Assembly (NCBI GenBank): GCA_963978545.1
Contig: OZ021727.1
Location: 18,798,743 to 18,862,742, forward strand
Direction of reading: 5' to 3'
DNA: 64,000 nucleotides
From: Linyphia triangularis
Taxonomy: Eukaryota; Arthropoda; Arachnida; Araneae; Linyphiidae
Shown in pieces: positions 25,216 to 37,500 of the stretch (position 1 is the first letter of the stretch; each line of letters begins with the position of its first letter). Under the pieces are notes generated by a model. That model made no database searches. It was not told where the DNA came from and was given only the letters and a program-made list of their open reading frames with translations. The position numbers and the translations under genes are program-made.

Positions 25216-25496
25216 TAAAATATTTAAAAATAACCCTAAAAAAACTAAAATTTTAATATCAACCTTTTATATACATTGCTAATTTTCATGCGTCAATTGC
25301 AACTTATTGAACTGGGATAGTTTTGATAGGGTGTTTGACAACTACCAAAATAACATCCATTCCGAAATATTTACTAATTTTTTTTTTACACCAAAGCTTG
25401 ATTGAATGCATCATCATCCACAACAAGTCTACTTGCCAAGATTTTCGCTATGCGAAGATCTTGCTCGTCAAATTTGATAGGGGAAGTTTTCATTTA

Positions 25497-28426
25497 CAGG
25501 GTTCCCACTCTTATTAAAGAAAAAAATTCAAGGACTTTCAAGGACCATTTTAAGAAAATTCAAGGACCTTTTTAGAAAAATTTAAGGACCATAATTTTAA
25601 ATACATCAGACGTAAAACTACAAAACGGAGATTATCGGTGGTCAGGGGTGTAGTGGAGTGGGAACATGAGGCAACGGCGATACTTTACCTTTATAGAAGG
25701 CGGAATAACATTCCCTCATCTAAAAATGTTTTAATTTGTATTTTTTTTTCTCTTTACGTAATACTGAGCTCAAAGCCAAGTAAGCAAACAAAAAGTCATT
25801 TCGTGGGAACTTGCTTTCGTCTGGGATCCACAACTTCAGAGCTGAGCAGGCAAGTTCTAGTTTTTGTAAAACACTTGAAAGAGGTGCGGCAACCCACACA
25901 TGGCCATTTCTCCTTCATTAGAAATGAACTGACATATATGTTTACATCTAGCTACGATTCATTCAATAGCAATTATCCTCTTCAACGAATGATCTGTATT
26001 TGTGGAAGAATTCCAGATGTCAAATTTGTATGGTTCGTCGTATATACAGTCTAAAACTTCCATACACAAATTCACGCCAAATATCTACATTTTTACAGAA
26101 CAAAACTGTGACCTAGCACATTCAGTTCTTTGCGCCCTTTCCTTGAAGAATATTTTGCCTCTAATTTTAACGGGAACGCTAACTGATTTATCAACAAAAG
26201 TTATGTAACTTTTTATTTTTTTATTACGGATTTAATAAATTATTTGTAAACCTCTTAACGTACCTAAGAAATGAATTCGTTCAAGAGGAAAAAACAAATG
26301 ACTATAAAAGATGGGGTTTATTACAATCCAAAAAAGTAGAGCAAACCTGCGGTTCTGACGGAATAAACTGGTTAGTGCTAAAAATCCAGATAGGTAAGAG
26401 CAGAATGCTGATATTTTGTATTTGTCTTTAAGGTGTTTTGAGATAACGGAATTATGTATTTATATTTTGTTAGATATTGGGAAATATTTATTTTATTCCC
26501 AGATTTTGGGAAAATCAAACTGATAACTTGTTTGAACATGAAAAAATGTGTTCAAAATAGTATTGATTTTTAAATCCTTTATATTAACTTCGCTTTTGAA
26601 TGTTTGTGAATTTGAATATGTGTAGTTCAACACATAAAATGTTGCTTGAACGTACAGTAAAGAGACTGGCTTCAAGCGCTCTGCTACATTGTTGTGACAG
26701 AACTGAACAGTTGCTAACTTTGTTTCACTTTAACTTGGCAGTACTGACAATGCTACATTAGCCGAATTGCAGCCCTTCACAACCCAGGGTTGCAAAGGAG
26801 TTCCAAGGCTTGCGCTAAGAGCAGAGGACTACTAAAAAAAGTAATACGTAGCAAAAATCAGTAATTTTAATAACATGTATTTTATTAAATTCTTACGAAA
26901 ATAATTTTATTACAATTTTTTATAAAAAAAAAAAGTTGAATCCGTGGGTTCCTTAATAAAAGCTGACTTAAAATAATGATGATTAGTGCAAAAATGCTAC
27001 GATTTTAATAATTTGCACCCATACCATATAGAGCACTCTTACCATTTTTGGAGTGTTTTCTATACCCATTTTCATTGTAAGGGGCACCAAAACTCATTCT
27101 TGCACACATAGCATTTTACTCCTAGGCTGGTCCTTTATATTTGATTTTCCTTAAATAAAAGTGCTAATGGTTTTGCAAATGGGTATAATACATTGAAATT
27201 GGGCTGCGAAGAAAGGGGAAAATAATTCAGATGTACTTTAAAATGTAAAATTAAATTTCTTTTCGGTTTGAGAAAGGGAAAGTTTTACACTTACAGTTAT
27301 TTCCGAATTTATTCCAAAAATGTAGCAGCAGTTCTTAAAAAAAAAAAAAAAAAATCATACAGGGGCGGCAATAAGGAGAGGAAATTTCCCCGATCTTTTT
27401 TAAAATCTAGTGATTTTGATGGCAATATCATATATATTTTGCAATTTACTTTCTCCTCCTTTGCAGTTTGTCCTCTCTCTCCTCGATTTATACCAATTTT
27501 TGACTATTATTGTCACCTAACCGTCACCACTGTCGAGATGACAAAATCGAACTGGATCAGATAAAAAAAACAGGAATGTCCCAAACAAATCTGGCAAGTA
27601 ATGAGTCTACATTGAAATATCTCGCTTAAAATTACGAAATGATTGAGATGGTACACAAATTAATATTTTATCAAGAAATTTTAAATCGACTGATGAATTT
27701 GAATTTTCCAATTATTTTATTAATTATGGAGCAAATTTGGAAAAGGAAAGGAAGGATCTATCAAGAAAGATAAACTTCTCTACATTTTCTTTTTGAGAAG
27801 GAGAAAAGCCATAGAACTTTCAATCAACAATCACAATCTATTTCATTCATTTTGAAAACAGATTTTGAGGAGCTACAGAATCTGGGAATTTATCCGAACC
27901 CATTGCATGTAAGGCATCTCTGACATTTCGGAAAAAAATTAAAAAATTTGTTTCAATAATATGTTTGAAAATATGTTATAATCCTTATAAAGTGTTAAAC
28001 AATCTTTTAAAATGGGTTGTACAAAGCAAATTATTTTAAATCCATATAACTTAATAGTTTAAAAAATTTATTTGTATAAAAGAATAAGTCGAAATACACA
28101 ATTATTATTATTTTTTTTTTAATTTTTGTATGTGCTCGTGAGCTATTTTGAGATTGTTAAAGTAATATTAACAAAACTATTTAAAGTTGTCATTTTCACT
28201 CTCTCCCCCCCCCCCCCCTACACACAGAAAAAGATATATACGTTTGTAACGATGCAACATAGCATTCCCACAACTTTTTATTTTACACTACACCACTGTT
28301 GTTGGTCACTTAAAAATTCAAGGACTTTCAAGGACCTTATCCTTTTTTCAAGGACTTTCAAGGACCAAATTTCATCAAAAAAAATTCAAGGACTTTCCAG
28401 GACTTTCAAGGACCGTGGGAACCCTG
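25497..28426. mobile_element. hAT-like element (family H1), 2.9 kb, nested
   Basis: Termini CAGGGTTCCCAC and GTGGGAACCCTG, with ATTTA directly outside both ends (25492-25496 and 28427-28431). Subterminal arrays of TTCAAGGACTTTCAAGGACC occur at both sides. The interior holds ORFs up to 138 codons (25638-26054) with no motif I recognise and no BED or hATC signature, so it appears non-autonomous. It sits within an R3 array, which itself lies in the Harbinger-like element. Confidence 0.8.
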
Positions 28427-28479
28427 ATTTATTAAAAATCGCCAAATTGAACATGTTTGAATACAGCTTAGTATCTGGA

Positions 28480-29390
28480 TAATAGAACGTGAGCAAAACC
28501 TTACAGGTCTGAAGTAAGGCAATAGAAAGTGCGTAAAAGCGGCATTTATGTGACAGTTCCAAAACTTGATAAGAAAAAAAATGTATCGTAGACAACGAGT
28601 GTACCATCCAAGTTTCAGTTCGATTGGATGACGGGAAGTTTATTAGTAATACAGGCCCCAATTAAATCGTGTGTAAAAGCGGCCTGTTATTGACAGTGGT
28701 AGCCCCCAAAATTTGATAGAATGCGATCTTAATCTACAAAAATGTATTTCTCAAATTTCAGCACAATTGCTTCCCTACCAGTTAGTTTATTCATATTTCA
28801 AAACGGTTTAAAGAAGCGTGTGCAAAAGCGGCTTTTCAGTGATAGTGGCACTCACCAAAACTTGATATAGGGCAACCGTATCAACAACGAATCTACCCAT
28901 CACATTTCAGCGTAATTGGATAACGGCAAGTTGGTTTATTCATATTCCGAAGCAATAATAGAAAGCGCGTATAAAAGCGGTCTTCTAGTGACAGTGACAA
29001 CTTCAAAATTTGATAAATTGCATCCTTATCGGCAACGAATAAATTTGTTAAATTTCAGAATGATTGGATGACATCAAGTTGGTTTATTAATATCCCGAAG
29101 ATAGAAGCGTGGGTAAAAGACCATTTTAGTGACAGTGCAAACCCCTAAAACTTGATACATTCGCTGTCGATAAAATTGCATTCGATCTGTAAATAGTTGG
29201 AGTGATTGGAACACGGGAAGTTGATTTATTAATATCCCGATAGAAAAAAAAGGGTAAAAGCAATCTTTTAGTAACAGTGATCGACATCAAATCTATCTGC
29301 CAAGTTTCAAAGCGATTGGATTTTAGTTAATTAGGCCTCAGCAGATTTACCCGGTAGTGCGAAACACACACACAAAATCGAAGTTAACAT
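28480..29390 (+). repeat. R3 tandem array, about 150-bp period
   Basis: About six diverged units, each with the order AAAAGCGG...TTTTAGTGACAGT...AAAACTTGATA...AAATTTCAG...GATTGGATAACGGCAAGTTGGTTTATT. The phrase AAGTTGGTTTATT recurs at about 28928 and 29078. Ends with CGAAGTTAACATAAAAG near 29380. Confidence 0.8.
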
Positions 29391-29722
29391 AAAAGAATTT
29401 AATAAAAAGATGATGTCTAAACTTTGTCTTTTGGCTTTTTTCTTTATTAGCCAAACAAAATGCACAACTGCATTCTGTAGTAAAAGTTCCAATACCTAAA
29501 ATTTGTGAATATGCACTTTTCACTCTATCTAAAAACCAATTTCATAGCAAATTTTTTTATTAAATTTCCTATTCTATTCTTTTTTCGAAACTTGGCGCTT
29601 TTGTTTTCTTCAGAGATCGATGCTACGCGTGGTTGCTAAGAAAATCACGTGGTTTACATAGGAGTGATCCAGGGTCTATGCGAGTATAACCTGCCTGGTA
29701 ACCTTCCAGGTAAACCGTCCTG

Positions 29723-29765
29723 TATGCGAGTAAGCACCCATCCCGGCTCCACTGTGTAAGCACCC
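29723..29765. repeat. Right TIR of the 5.9-kb element
   Basis: 43 bases, perfect inverted match to 23842-23884; followed by TAA. Confidence 0.95.
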
Positions 29766-29768
29766 TAA

Positions 29769-30407
29769 GAAATACTTCTACCGCATTCATGCTTTGAGAA
29801 GGCTTATTGCATTTTTTATTTCTCTAATCTTGTGAAAATAAAATTTTAGTTAAAGAAATTTTTAATAAAATACAAAGGTTAATAGCTGTAATGTACGTTG
29901 AGGAAACTATAAATAGTTTTGGAACGTCGCGGTAGGCCGAATGCAAACCACTTTTTTTCAGGCTTGAGCGATACAAATGGCGTTGAACAAGCCATCTTAA
30001 AATTGGAGTTTTGGTGTTTTTATGCCGTTTTTTCATAATCATTCATGCTAGAACAGCCCCCAATGTATAACTTTAATAACTACTTTTAACCCAGGAATAA
30101 CTTTAATAACTTTTTCATGTTCCAAGTTAACCTTCTCATCAATAACATTTAATTTTCATTATTAAAATGCATTAAAAAATTTATCAAGAACATCTAAGTC
30201 ATTATCCTGGCTTGTCACTAGATCGATCTATGCTGTTATAAATGTTGGCATTTAGAAAATATGTACATTTACTTAAAATTTTTTTTAAAAAGAATGTGTC
30301 AGCTTCTAATTATGCAAGTTTCATCATTGTCCAGGACAACATTTTAATGGCAAATAAAGAACACAATAACAAACCAGGATAATGATGCTTGTAATTTATT
30401 CAAGATA
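29769..30407. other. AT-rich intergenic DNA
   Basis: No feature supported. Confidence 0.4.
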
Positions 30408-30894
30408 TCTATAATAATAAAACAAAGAGTGCATGGGTCTGTGGATCTAGAGAAAGCTACTTAAATTTGAAGAGCTCTGAAATTTTTAACATAAGTAGTT
30501 TTGGCTTATTAATTGTACGTATGACAAACGGAGTGTCAAAATTTTAATTAGTTTTTTTTTTTTACAAAACGAATTCTAACAGGGCTACAGCTCTGAAATT
30601 TTCAACATAAGTAGTTTTATCCTTTTAATTTAACTTTTGAAAAATAAAAAAACTAATCAAAATTTTAACTGTCCGATTAATTTTTTTAATTAAATGTTTT
30701 AAGAAATGATTTCTATTAGGGCTACATTTCTGGAATTTCAACATAAGTAGTTTTAGCCTTTTAATTTTTTTTTTCACAAACATGTGTTCAAATATTCTTA
30801 AAAGGGGGAAGGGGGGGTTGTAGTATTGTATTAACGGGGAAAATTTTGTTGGTTTCTCGACAGTGGAGGAGGCAAAGCACGGGTACTCAGCTAG
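30408..30894 (+). mobile_element. Helitron-like non-autonomous element, copy 1
   Basis: Starts TCTATAATAATAAAAC after A and ends GCACGGGTACTCAGCTAG before T, which fits Helitron insertion between A and T with a TC 5' end and a CTRR 3' end. Inside are three diverged tandem units containing CTCTGAAATTTTCAACATAAGTAGTTTT. No Rep/helicase coding. Related copies are at 34385 and 62769. Confidence 0.65.
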
Positions 30895-31686
30895 TAATTA
30901 AAATGGATGTCAGTTTAACAGTACCCCTCTACTATTGCAATTAAACTTGAAAATGTAAGTTATTTTAATTAGCATTTTTTTTTTAAATAACCACATTTAA
31001 AAAATTGTATTATGAGCACCACTGTCTTGATATAAGGGGTTTTTTTTAAATAATTTTTCTTACCCACAATTAACAAATTTTTGCGCTACTGGTATTTCTT
31101 ATGGTATAATGCCTCATGCTACATACATTTATGTAATCCTTTTCTAAAAAATGTTTTAATATTGAAAAGTTGCCTGTTTCGGGAGAATGCTTCGGATATT
31201 TTATATAAATAAATGTACATCAGATACATAAGTCACAAAGAAACACTTTTATTAACAATATTTGTGTACAAAGTACTCAATATTTAATAGTTTGTCCATT
31301 CCAAATATTTGAATTTGCATCAAAATGTTATCACAATATATACAATTTTTGAAATTTTTAATTCATACACCGCATATTCATTACAAGTATATATTTTCAA
31401 TCAAATTGAGTAGATAGTATATTTATGCATAAAATTAAATCACCCATTGTTACATTGTTTTAATGCAAGTTGAACATTCTAAATTAGTATAAACACATAC
31501 ATTACAAAAAATAAACGCTTGTGTCCTCTCCGTAACCCAAAAACAAAATGCTACGAAAAAAGTTTTACAAATGCAAAAAAAAAAAAAAAAAATTATTATT
31601 CATGAACTAGACAAAACAATTCATCTAATCAATAAACTGTGTGTAAACTTTAAGCAAATCAAAGTAGGAACAAAGCCATTTTAACC
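30895..31686. other. AT-rich intergenic DNA
   Basis: No feature supported; a short A-run lies at about 31576-31592. Confidence 0.4.
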
Positions 31687-31864
31687 CTTTCCACTCGACT
31701 TTTGCATACTTAAATTAAACTACTTTTCACAGTTGTATATTACAATATATAATCAATCTTTTAGTAATTTGACCACTGATGGTATACGCGTATACAATGT
31801 TCAACTGTTAAATACGTTTAGAACAATAGATACCATAGGTATCTATACGTGGAGCAGAAGGGGT
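31687..31864. mobile_element. Short TTAA-flanked MITE (piggyBac-like)
   Basis: TTAA/CCCTTTCCACTCG at 31683 onward and GGAGCAGAAGGGGT/TTAA ending at 31868 are imperfect inverted ends, 178 bp apart. The TTAA target and CCC termini suggest piggyBac-type. Inverted arms are short and imperfect. Confidence 0.45.
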
Positions 31865-31868
31865 TTAA

Positions 31869-32218
31869 GTAGAAAGTAAAAAATTGCAATGAAGGCTTTA
31901 ATGTATAGAACGGTCACAGACTGAAATTCGCAGCATAAATCAATTGAAAAAATGTGTTATCCATCGATAATCATACTAACAGATTGCAGAATTAATCATT
32001 GCTTTTTTTAAAATTTTTTCCCTTCTATCCTGCGACAAACCAATACCTTCTTATCCGGTACTTTTAGTCCCGACTTAATGTAGAAAGGTTAAATTTGGTA
32101 AACATTTGGTATAGAATTGTGTGCGATCCTAAGAGAATGTACAGATAATTGGTTTATAAATTATATTCAAATTATATATCATCATCTTACGAGTCTTTCA
32201 ACTGCAAAATTTATTAAA

Positions 32219-32268
<50 letters not shown>

Positions 32269-33223
32269 CAGCGTCATTCTATTCATTGAACCTCTTAGGT
32301 AGTAGTAGCTCCGTCGTAAAATATATATAAAACCTAAAAAAATAGTATACAAACCTCCAATACTGCTGTAAAATTCTAAATACAATACAACTTAATATAA
32401 TACAGCATTTGTACATTTTACACATAATACAACGTTCAATAGTATTTCTTTATAATGATACAGTATTTTATAAATGTTTTGTTGTCGTTCTTTTTAAGGC
32501 ACAAGAGTCGTAATGAACTCGTAAGGTTGTAAAATTTGATAAATCCTTCATACAGCAGAATATTGTTGGGGCGTAGCTATAATTTCGCCTGATGTGCAGT
32601 GCCGCTCGGGAACTAATATCTTTTATTTGTAAATTTATGTTTTAACCACCAGGAGGTGGAGCATTGTAATAATATACAAGATTGTTATATTTTTATGCTA
32701 CATGAGACGAAAATAAATATTTGGTTTATAATGAATGTCTCATTTGATATCTCACACCTGCACTGACAAATATCTCGGTAAATACAAAAAATAATATACC
32801 TTTTTGAGTTATTAATTCACTCAATTTAAGACAAATACATATGAAATTAGATTTAAGATTTGCGTTAAAATACTACATTTTAAGTAATATGAACAACAAA
32901 AAAACTACCAAACTTATTTAAAAAAAAAATTATGTAAACAAATCTGAATAGCTATTGACGAGTTTTGTTTGGCTGGTTGACTCCTTATATACCATCTTTA
33001 AAATATTCTTGGATGGAACATCTTTAAATTGCAAATACATTTTTGAATGTATATTAAGAACCTTTAATTTTGCACATTCTGCTCTTTATTCTTTTTATTT
33101 CTAAACGAGTTTTCAATCCGATATATCGAGTAGGACAATAGAATGAAAAGTATACACTTAAAATTTACTATTGAAAGAGTATTAATATTTATCCTTTTCA
33201 TATATATTAGCAGCCATAAATAT
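31869..33223. other. AT-rich intergenic DNA
   Basis: Apart from the poly(A) tract, nothing supportable. Confidence 0.4.
32222..32267. repeat. 46-base poly(A) tract
   Basis: Uninterrupted A run, the longest homopolymer in the window. No coding sequence precedes it that would mark a processed transcript. Confidence 0.95.
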
Positions 33224-33273
33224 TAACCCGTTGAGTGCCGCGCGAGTTCTTAACCCTTTCAGTGCCGCGCGAA
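33224..33273. repeat. Direct repeat AACCCTTTCAGTGCCGCGCGA, two copies
   Basis: TTAACCCGTTGAGTGCCGCGCGAG is followed directly by TTAACCCTTTCAGTGCCGCGCGAA. Each copy begins TTAACCC, the kind of end seen in piggyBac-like elements, so this may be the junction of two element ends. Confidence 0.6.
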
Positions 33274-33296
33274 AACGGATGTCTGTGCGAAGATAA

Positions 33297-33378
33297 CAGG
33301 ATATAAAGAACATGAAAACAGCAGTTAGAAAGGTTATAGAAGCGAAATATAGAGCCAAAGAGAGATTCAGAATCCACA
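33297..33378 (+). pseudogene. Copy of the IKNxKTAVR exon with lost donor
   Basis: From CAG at 33297 the frame reads QDIKNMKTAVRKVIEAKYR and onward, closely matching the intact exon at 42715-42797 (QDIKNVKTAVRNVIEAKYR). Where the intact copy has AAAGA/GTGAGT this one has AAAGAGAGATTC, so the donor is destroyed and the frame runs to a TAG about 13 codons later. The 5' part with the acceptor is not conserved. I read it as an exon relic from duplication unit A. Confidence 0.6.
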
Positions 33379-34166
33379 TTAAGCTGTAGATCCCGGCGTG
33401 ATTGACCTATTATTGTGTGCGAAAGTAGGTTTTTGAACGAAAAAATCAACTAATTTTAAAAATAATTTTGCATTAAAAGTTGCAAAAAATGAATAGTTTA
33501 TAGACGAAACTGAAGACACTTCTAATTCATCAGAAACATATCAAGCCTCCGAAAGGTGTCATAGAGAACATGGATTCACGAAGACACAAAAGAAAACGTG
33601 GTTAAGAATGTACAGTGATCTGTGGGAGTGTGCTAAGAATGTGCCTCGTGTTCTATTCCCAAACTCAGTTGAATAATTGAACATCAACCTGCATAAGTGT
33701 GTTACTAATGATTTTTTTTTAATTTAAATATTTGATAAAAATTATAATAATTCGAATAATTTAATGCATTTAATGTGTGATAAACTTATACTTTACTTCA
33801 CAAAAGAAATACATAAAAATACTAAGGTACGAATGAGACATTTTTTTACAGTTGAAATTTTGGATCAACAAAAAATCATTCGATTCTAAAGACAACAAAA
33901 TCTGCATCAAGCGTGATAATTTATCAAAATGTTTTGATATTTTTAGTCACATTGTTGTCAGTTTAGTACGCAGGGTATGAACTCGGAGGAGGATTTTGTT
34001 TTTGTTCATTCCTCATTCCTATTTTACATATTTTTACTTTTAACAACTTACTCTGCATTATGTTAGTATGTTTTATTGTTGATTTTGTTTCTTAATCCGC
34101 CAAATAAGTTAATGCAGTAAAGCATTTTTATAATTATGTTTTAATTTATTAAGTGTGTGCTTCGTG

Positions 34167-36217
34167 CAGGGTTCCTACACAAAATCTAAAACAAAATTCC
34201 CTGACTTTTCCCTGTTTTCCAGATGATATTTAAAAAATTCCAGTACTTTCAAAAGAAAAATATATAAACACGAATTTGAAAATTTAACATCAGATATTTA
34301 AGTTCCTAAGTGATATTTATATTTCTGATTGAAATAATCATTGTTTATAATTTACTGTGTGAAACAGATACTAAGTAAACCTTATCTATACTAATAAAAC
34401 AAAGAGTATGTCTACTCAATAGTCTATAGAAAGTAACTTCCAATATGAGCAGAACTCTGAAATTTTAAACATGAATAGTTTTTACTATCCAATTTTGTTT
34501 ATCAAAGACAAAATATTAAAATTGTTATTAGTTTTTTTAAAATTGTTTTAACTTAAAGGCAATTGGAAGTTAGTAAATAAAACTTGCAGCATATGGCACT
34601 GCTAAAATCTTTGCAATTGTTATTTATTCTTATCTTGGCTGTTTAATTTATGTTTTTTTTTTTTAATACTTAGAGGAAATTCGTTAGTGTGAGTGCTATA
34701 TTTTTTCAAATCTAATCTTGGCTGTTTTAGTTGTTTTGTATTCCTACAGATTTTTTTTTTTTTTTTTTTTTTTAAGGGGCGGCGGTATTAACGGGGAAAA
34801 GGGTTCAGAAGGGCAAAGGTTGAATTAATGGGGGTTATGTAGCATTATACTTTTTATAAAGACCTGGCATATTGACAGGTCACCGCAACGCGAGGCCACG
34901 CAGCTAATTACTAATACAAGCTTGAAACAAAATGAAGATTGTTTGCCAAATATGATTGTCTGCTCAAATATTTGACTGGTTGCTTAAAAATATCTCATAA
35001 ACTTGCAGAAACTCAGTAAGATTAGAAAACTTGCCCCAAGTCAGCAATTAAGAATGTTGTCTTAGTAATCGGGAAAAAAGTGGAGCACCAAGGACAATAT
35101 TTTGAAGTATCCTAGCGGCAGAGTGCTGACTTGAAAAGGCCGAGTTCGCAATAAAATCCGAAATTTTCATCTTCAAAATCGGAAAGATACACGCGGCAAA
35201 AACGGCGATTGCACCATTAAACGGCTACAAAACTTCCTCTAAAAATAAAGCAAAGTCAGCAGTTAATTCGTAAATTTTTGTTTTCAATACCAGATTTCAG
35301 CGATCAGTACTCATGAAACACTTATAAATTCAGAAAAACTAATTAAAGTAAGAATTTTCCATATGCGTAGTCGAAGCAAACTAGCGATTTTCCAGAAAAA
35401 TTGACAGTTCTTGTAAACTGATCTCCAAAGTCGTAAATTTGTCAAAAATTATGAGGAGTACAAAATCAGATGGAAAGTGACATCTTGTTGTTAATAATAT
35501 TTAACAAAAACTATCAACAAAATTGAAAAAGGTGAGTGTCGATTAAGATCATACTCTAGTTTTTAGAGTCAGCGAATATGAGTTTTCCTTAAAAAAAAAT
35601 GCGAAGTTCGGACAGTTTAATGAGCTATTCATAAAACCGTACCAAAATGGTCGAAATCCGTACATGTAAGGCTAATTGGTAAAAGTTATCTACAACGAAT
35701 ATACGCTATTCAATTAATCGAAACTTCCAACTTTCATATGAACTTTCACGGCCATTCATTGCGGCGGACGTCCAATTCTTTGGTGTAGCATAAACTCCAT
35801 AAACTGCTGTCCAGTTCCAAGCCTCTGTGTTCCTAGTCCAATCCAACAACCACTTGAAGAAAAGAACTGCTCCACCACTAAAAAATGAGCCATTCCCCGA
35901 AGAACCGGTTTTGAATACTGCCGTTTTGCGGAGCGGTCAACAATAAAAGATGAAGTCCACTAAAAATGAGCCATTCCTCGAGAACCGGTTTTGACTATTG
36001 CCGTTTTGCTGCGCGGTCAACAAAAGATGACGTCATAGATTAATTGAAAATTTCTATTTTTCTGCTTAAATTTTAAACTGAGACGAAATTCCCTGACTTT
36101 TCCAGAATATTCCAAATATTGGCTATTTTCCCTGACTTTTCCCTGATTTTTGAGGGCATTTTCATTTTCCCTGACAATTCCCGGTTTTCCATATTTTCCC
36201 GGTGTGTGAGAACCCTG
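34167..36217. mobile_element. hAT-like element (family H1), 2.05 kb
   Basis: Begins CAGGGTTCCTACACAAAAT and ends GGTGTGTGAGAACCCTG, flanked by TTCGTG at 34161-34166 and 36218-36223. TTCCCTGACTTTTCC arrays occur at both subterminal regions. It contains a nested Helitron-like unit. It lies between the exon relic at 33297 and the exon at 36604, which enlarges that intron relative to the paralogous intron at 42798-43246. Confidence 0.75.
34385..34907 (+). mobile_element. Helitron-like element, copy 2, nested in hAT
   Basis: Begins TCTATACTAATAAAACAAAG and ends GCGAGGCCACGCAGCTAA before T. Both ends fit the TC...CTRR rule and the family seen at 30408. Confidence 0.6.
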
Positions 36218-36240
36218 TTCGTGTTTTCTTCCCAAATCCA

Positions 36241-37500
36241 AGGTAAGTAATTGTATATAATTATATTTCTTGCATGGGGGTGTAAAAAATTTATTCCTTC
36301 GCTATCGGTTATATATTGGTCATCTAATAAATTCATCAAAACTTAACGCTAAATTAGTTTTTACAATTCAAAGCGTCACCTTGCCGTTAAACAGTGAGAA
36401 AGCCTAGCGCCTTTCCTAGATATATGGGCTTTTAAGATAGATGTGGCTAATGGTTTCTGACTTGGTTCCTAAATCTGAAATGTCAAATGAGGATTCGTAT
36501 ATCAGTTACTTTTTGTTTTGTTTCCAAATTTGCTTCGCATGTTTTCTCAAAAAACTATTGTCAACCGTCTTGTATCTTCGGTCTAACATATATTTTCATG
36601 CAGGCGTTGCCAGAAAATACTAGATGCGATAACCAAAAAAACACGAGAAAAAGACCAGAGGGAGAAAGAAAGAAAAGAAAAAGAAGCAAAGGAAAAAGAA
36701 AAATTAGAAATGGAGCACAACAGCGAGATCCTAAGAACACGGGAGAGGTTGGAGCAACGAAAAAGAATGGGCATCCGTAAAAAAATTAGAAGGGAGGCCC
36801 TTGAAAAAATAAAATTAATTAACGATCTCCAGAACGTGAGAGTTCAAGAGTAAGTTCATATTTAAATACCTATTCAATTGGATCGAGGAATAGTTTTTCT
36901 ATTGCAACTGCATTGAAAGTTCCCTTCAATACCCTAATGGTGTCATCGGAATTGAACACATATTTTGGCAACACATTTTGCACTCAAATACTAACCTACT
37001 TGGCAATATTTTTGATTGAATCGTTTCCTTCTCTAATCTTTACAACTTTTTTTTTTTTTTTACATGCAGCTAAAGCAACCGGCAAATCATTCTTCAATAC
37101 ACTCCTCTTTTCAACGCCTTTATTTCAATATTTTAATATCCATTTATTTGCTGATTCACTTCGCATTTCAGAATCCTTTACAAGAGTTTCTATTTTATAT
37201 TTTCCGCTAAGATATTTTTTTTATATCGTGTATTTTCTATTATATTGTTCGGAAATATCTGAATTTTATGTTATGTATGCAAATTCGTTTTAAATTTGTT
37301 TTTTTACTCGACCAACCCTGTTGGAGCTTGAGTCTGTTGTGTGCTTTTCAAATTTGTATTTAAAAGCTGATTCACAAATACTAAACGTTTCCAATTGCTT
37401 CTAAGTGTTTTCAAGCCTTTAAAATGTATTGTCTCAAAATCATTTCAAAGTAACGAAGGTACTTTCTTATGTTGAAAAAGTGAATTTCAGTGAAATTTAA
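36241..37500 (+). repeat. Duplication unit A (segmental, with exon)
   Basis: Bases from about 36270 (GGGGGTGTAAAAAATTTATTC) through the exon at 36604 to about 37070 align almost base for base with 42905-43710 (unit B). The part from about 37060 to 37500 aligns with 40420-40850 (unit C). Introns and exons are both copied, so the mechanism was DNA-level duplication rather than retrocopying. Confidence 0.8.
36604..36849 (+). CDS. Charged coiled-coil exon, intact copy (82 codons, phase 2-2)
   Basis: Acceptor TATTTTCATGCAG/G and donor CAAGA/GTAAGT bracket 246 bases that stay open in one frame. The first base and last two bases are split codons, so the exon is symmetric and can be duplicated or skipped without frame change. 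The peptide is extremely rich in Lys, Glu and Arg with heptad-like spacing of Leu/Ile (RCQKILDAITKK near the start, RREALEKIKLINDLQNVRVQ at the end), predicting a long charged coiled coil. Frameshifted copies are at 43247, 40190 and 47865. No named family recognised. Its immediate upstream coding partner is not certain. Confidence 0.65.

Larger units (their letters stand above)
23842..29765. mobile_element. PIF/Harbinger-like element, 5.9 kb, 43-bp perfect TIRs
   Basis: Bases 23842-23884 (start GGGTGCTTACACAGTGGAGC) are exactly the reverse complement of 29723-29765. TAA flanks both ends (23839-23841 and 29766-29768), a TWA-type target as used by PIF/Harbinger elements. Subterminal regions share further motifs (GGTTTACCTGG, TACTCGCAT). 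Inside there is no recognisable transposase. Instead it carries a 13/26-bp minisatellite, R3 repeat arrays and a nested hAT-like element. Perfect TIRs imply a recent insertion. Superfamily assignment rests on TSD and TIR only. Confidence 0.8.

Noticed and set aside
25638..26054. 138-codon ORF inside the nested hAT-like element
   Set aside because: No hAT dimerisation, BED or DDE motif visible; AT-rich codon use like the background.
36913..37293. 126-codon ORF in unit A
   Set aside because: Crosses the probable exon/intron structure and its first part has no counterpart in the copies; only the part after 37068 is noted as a finding.
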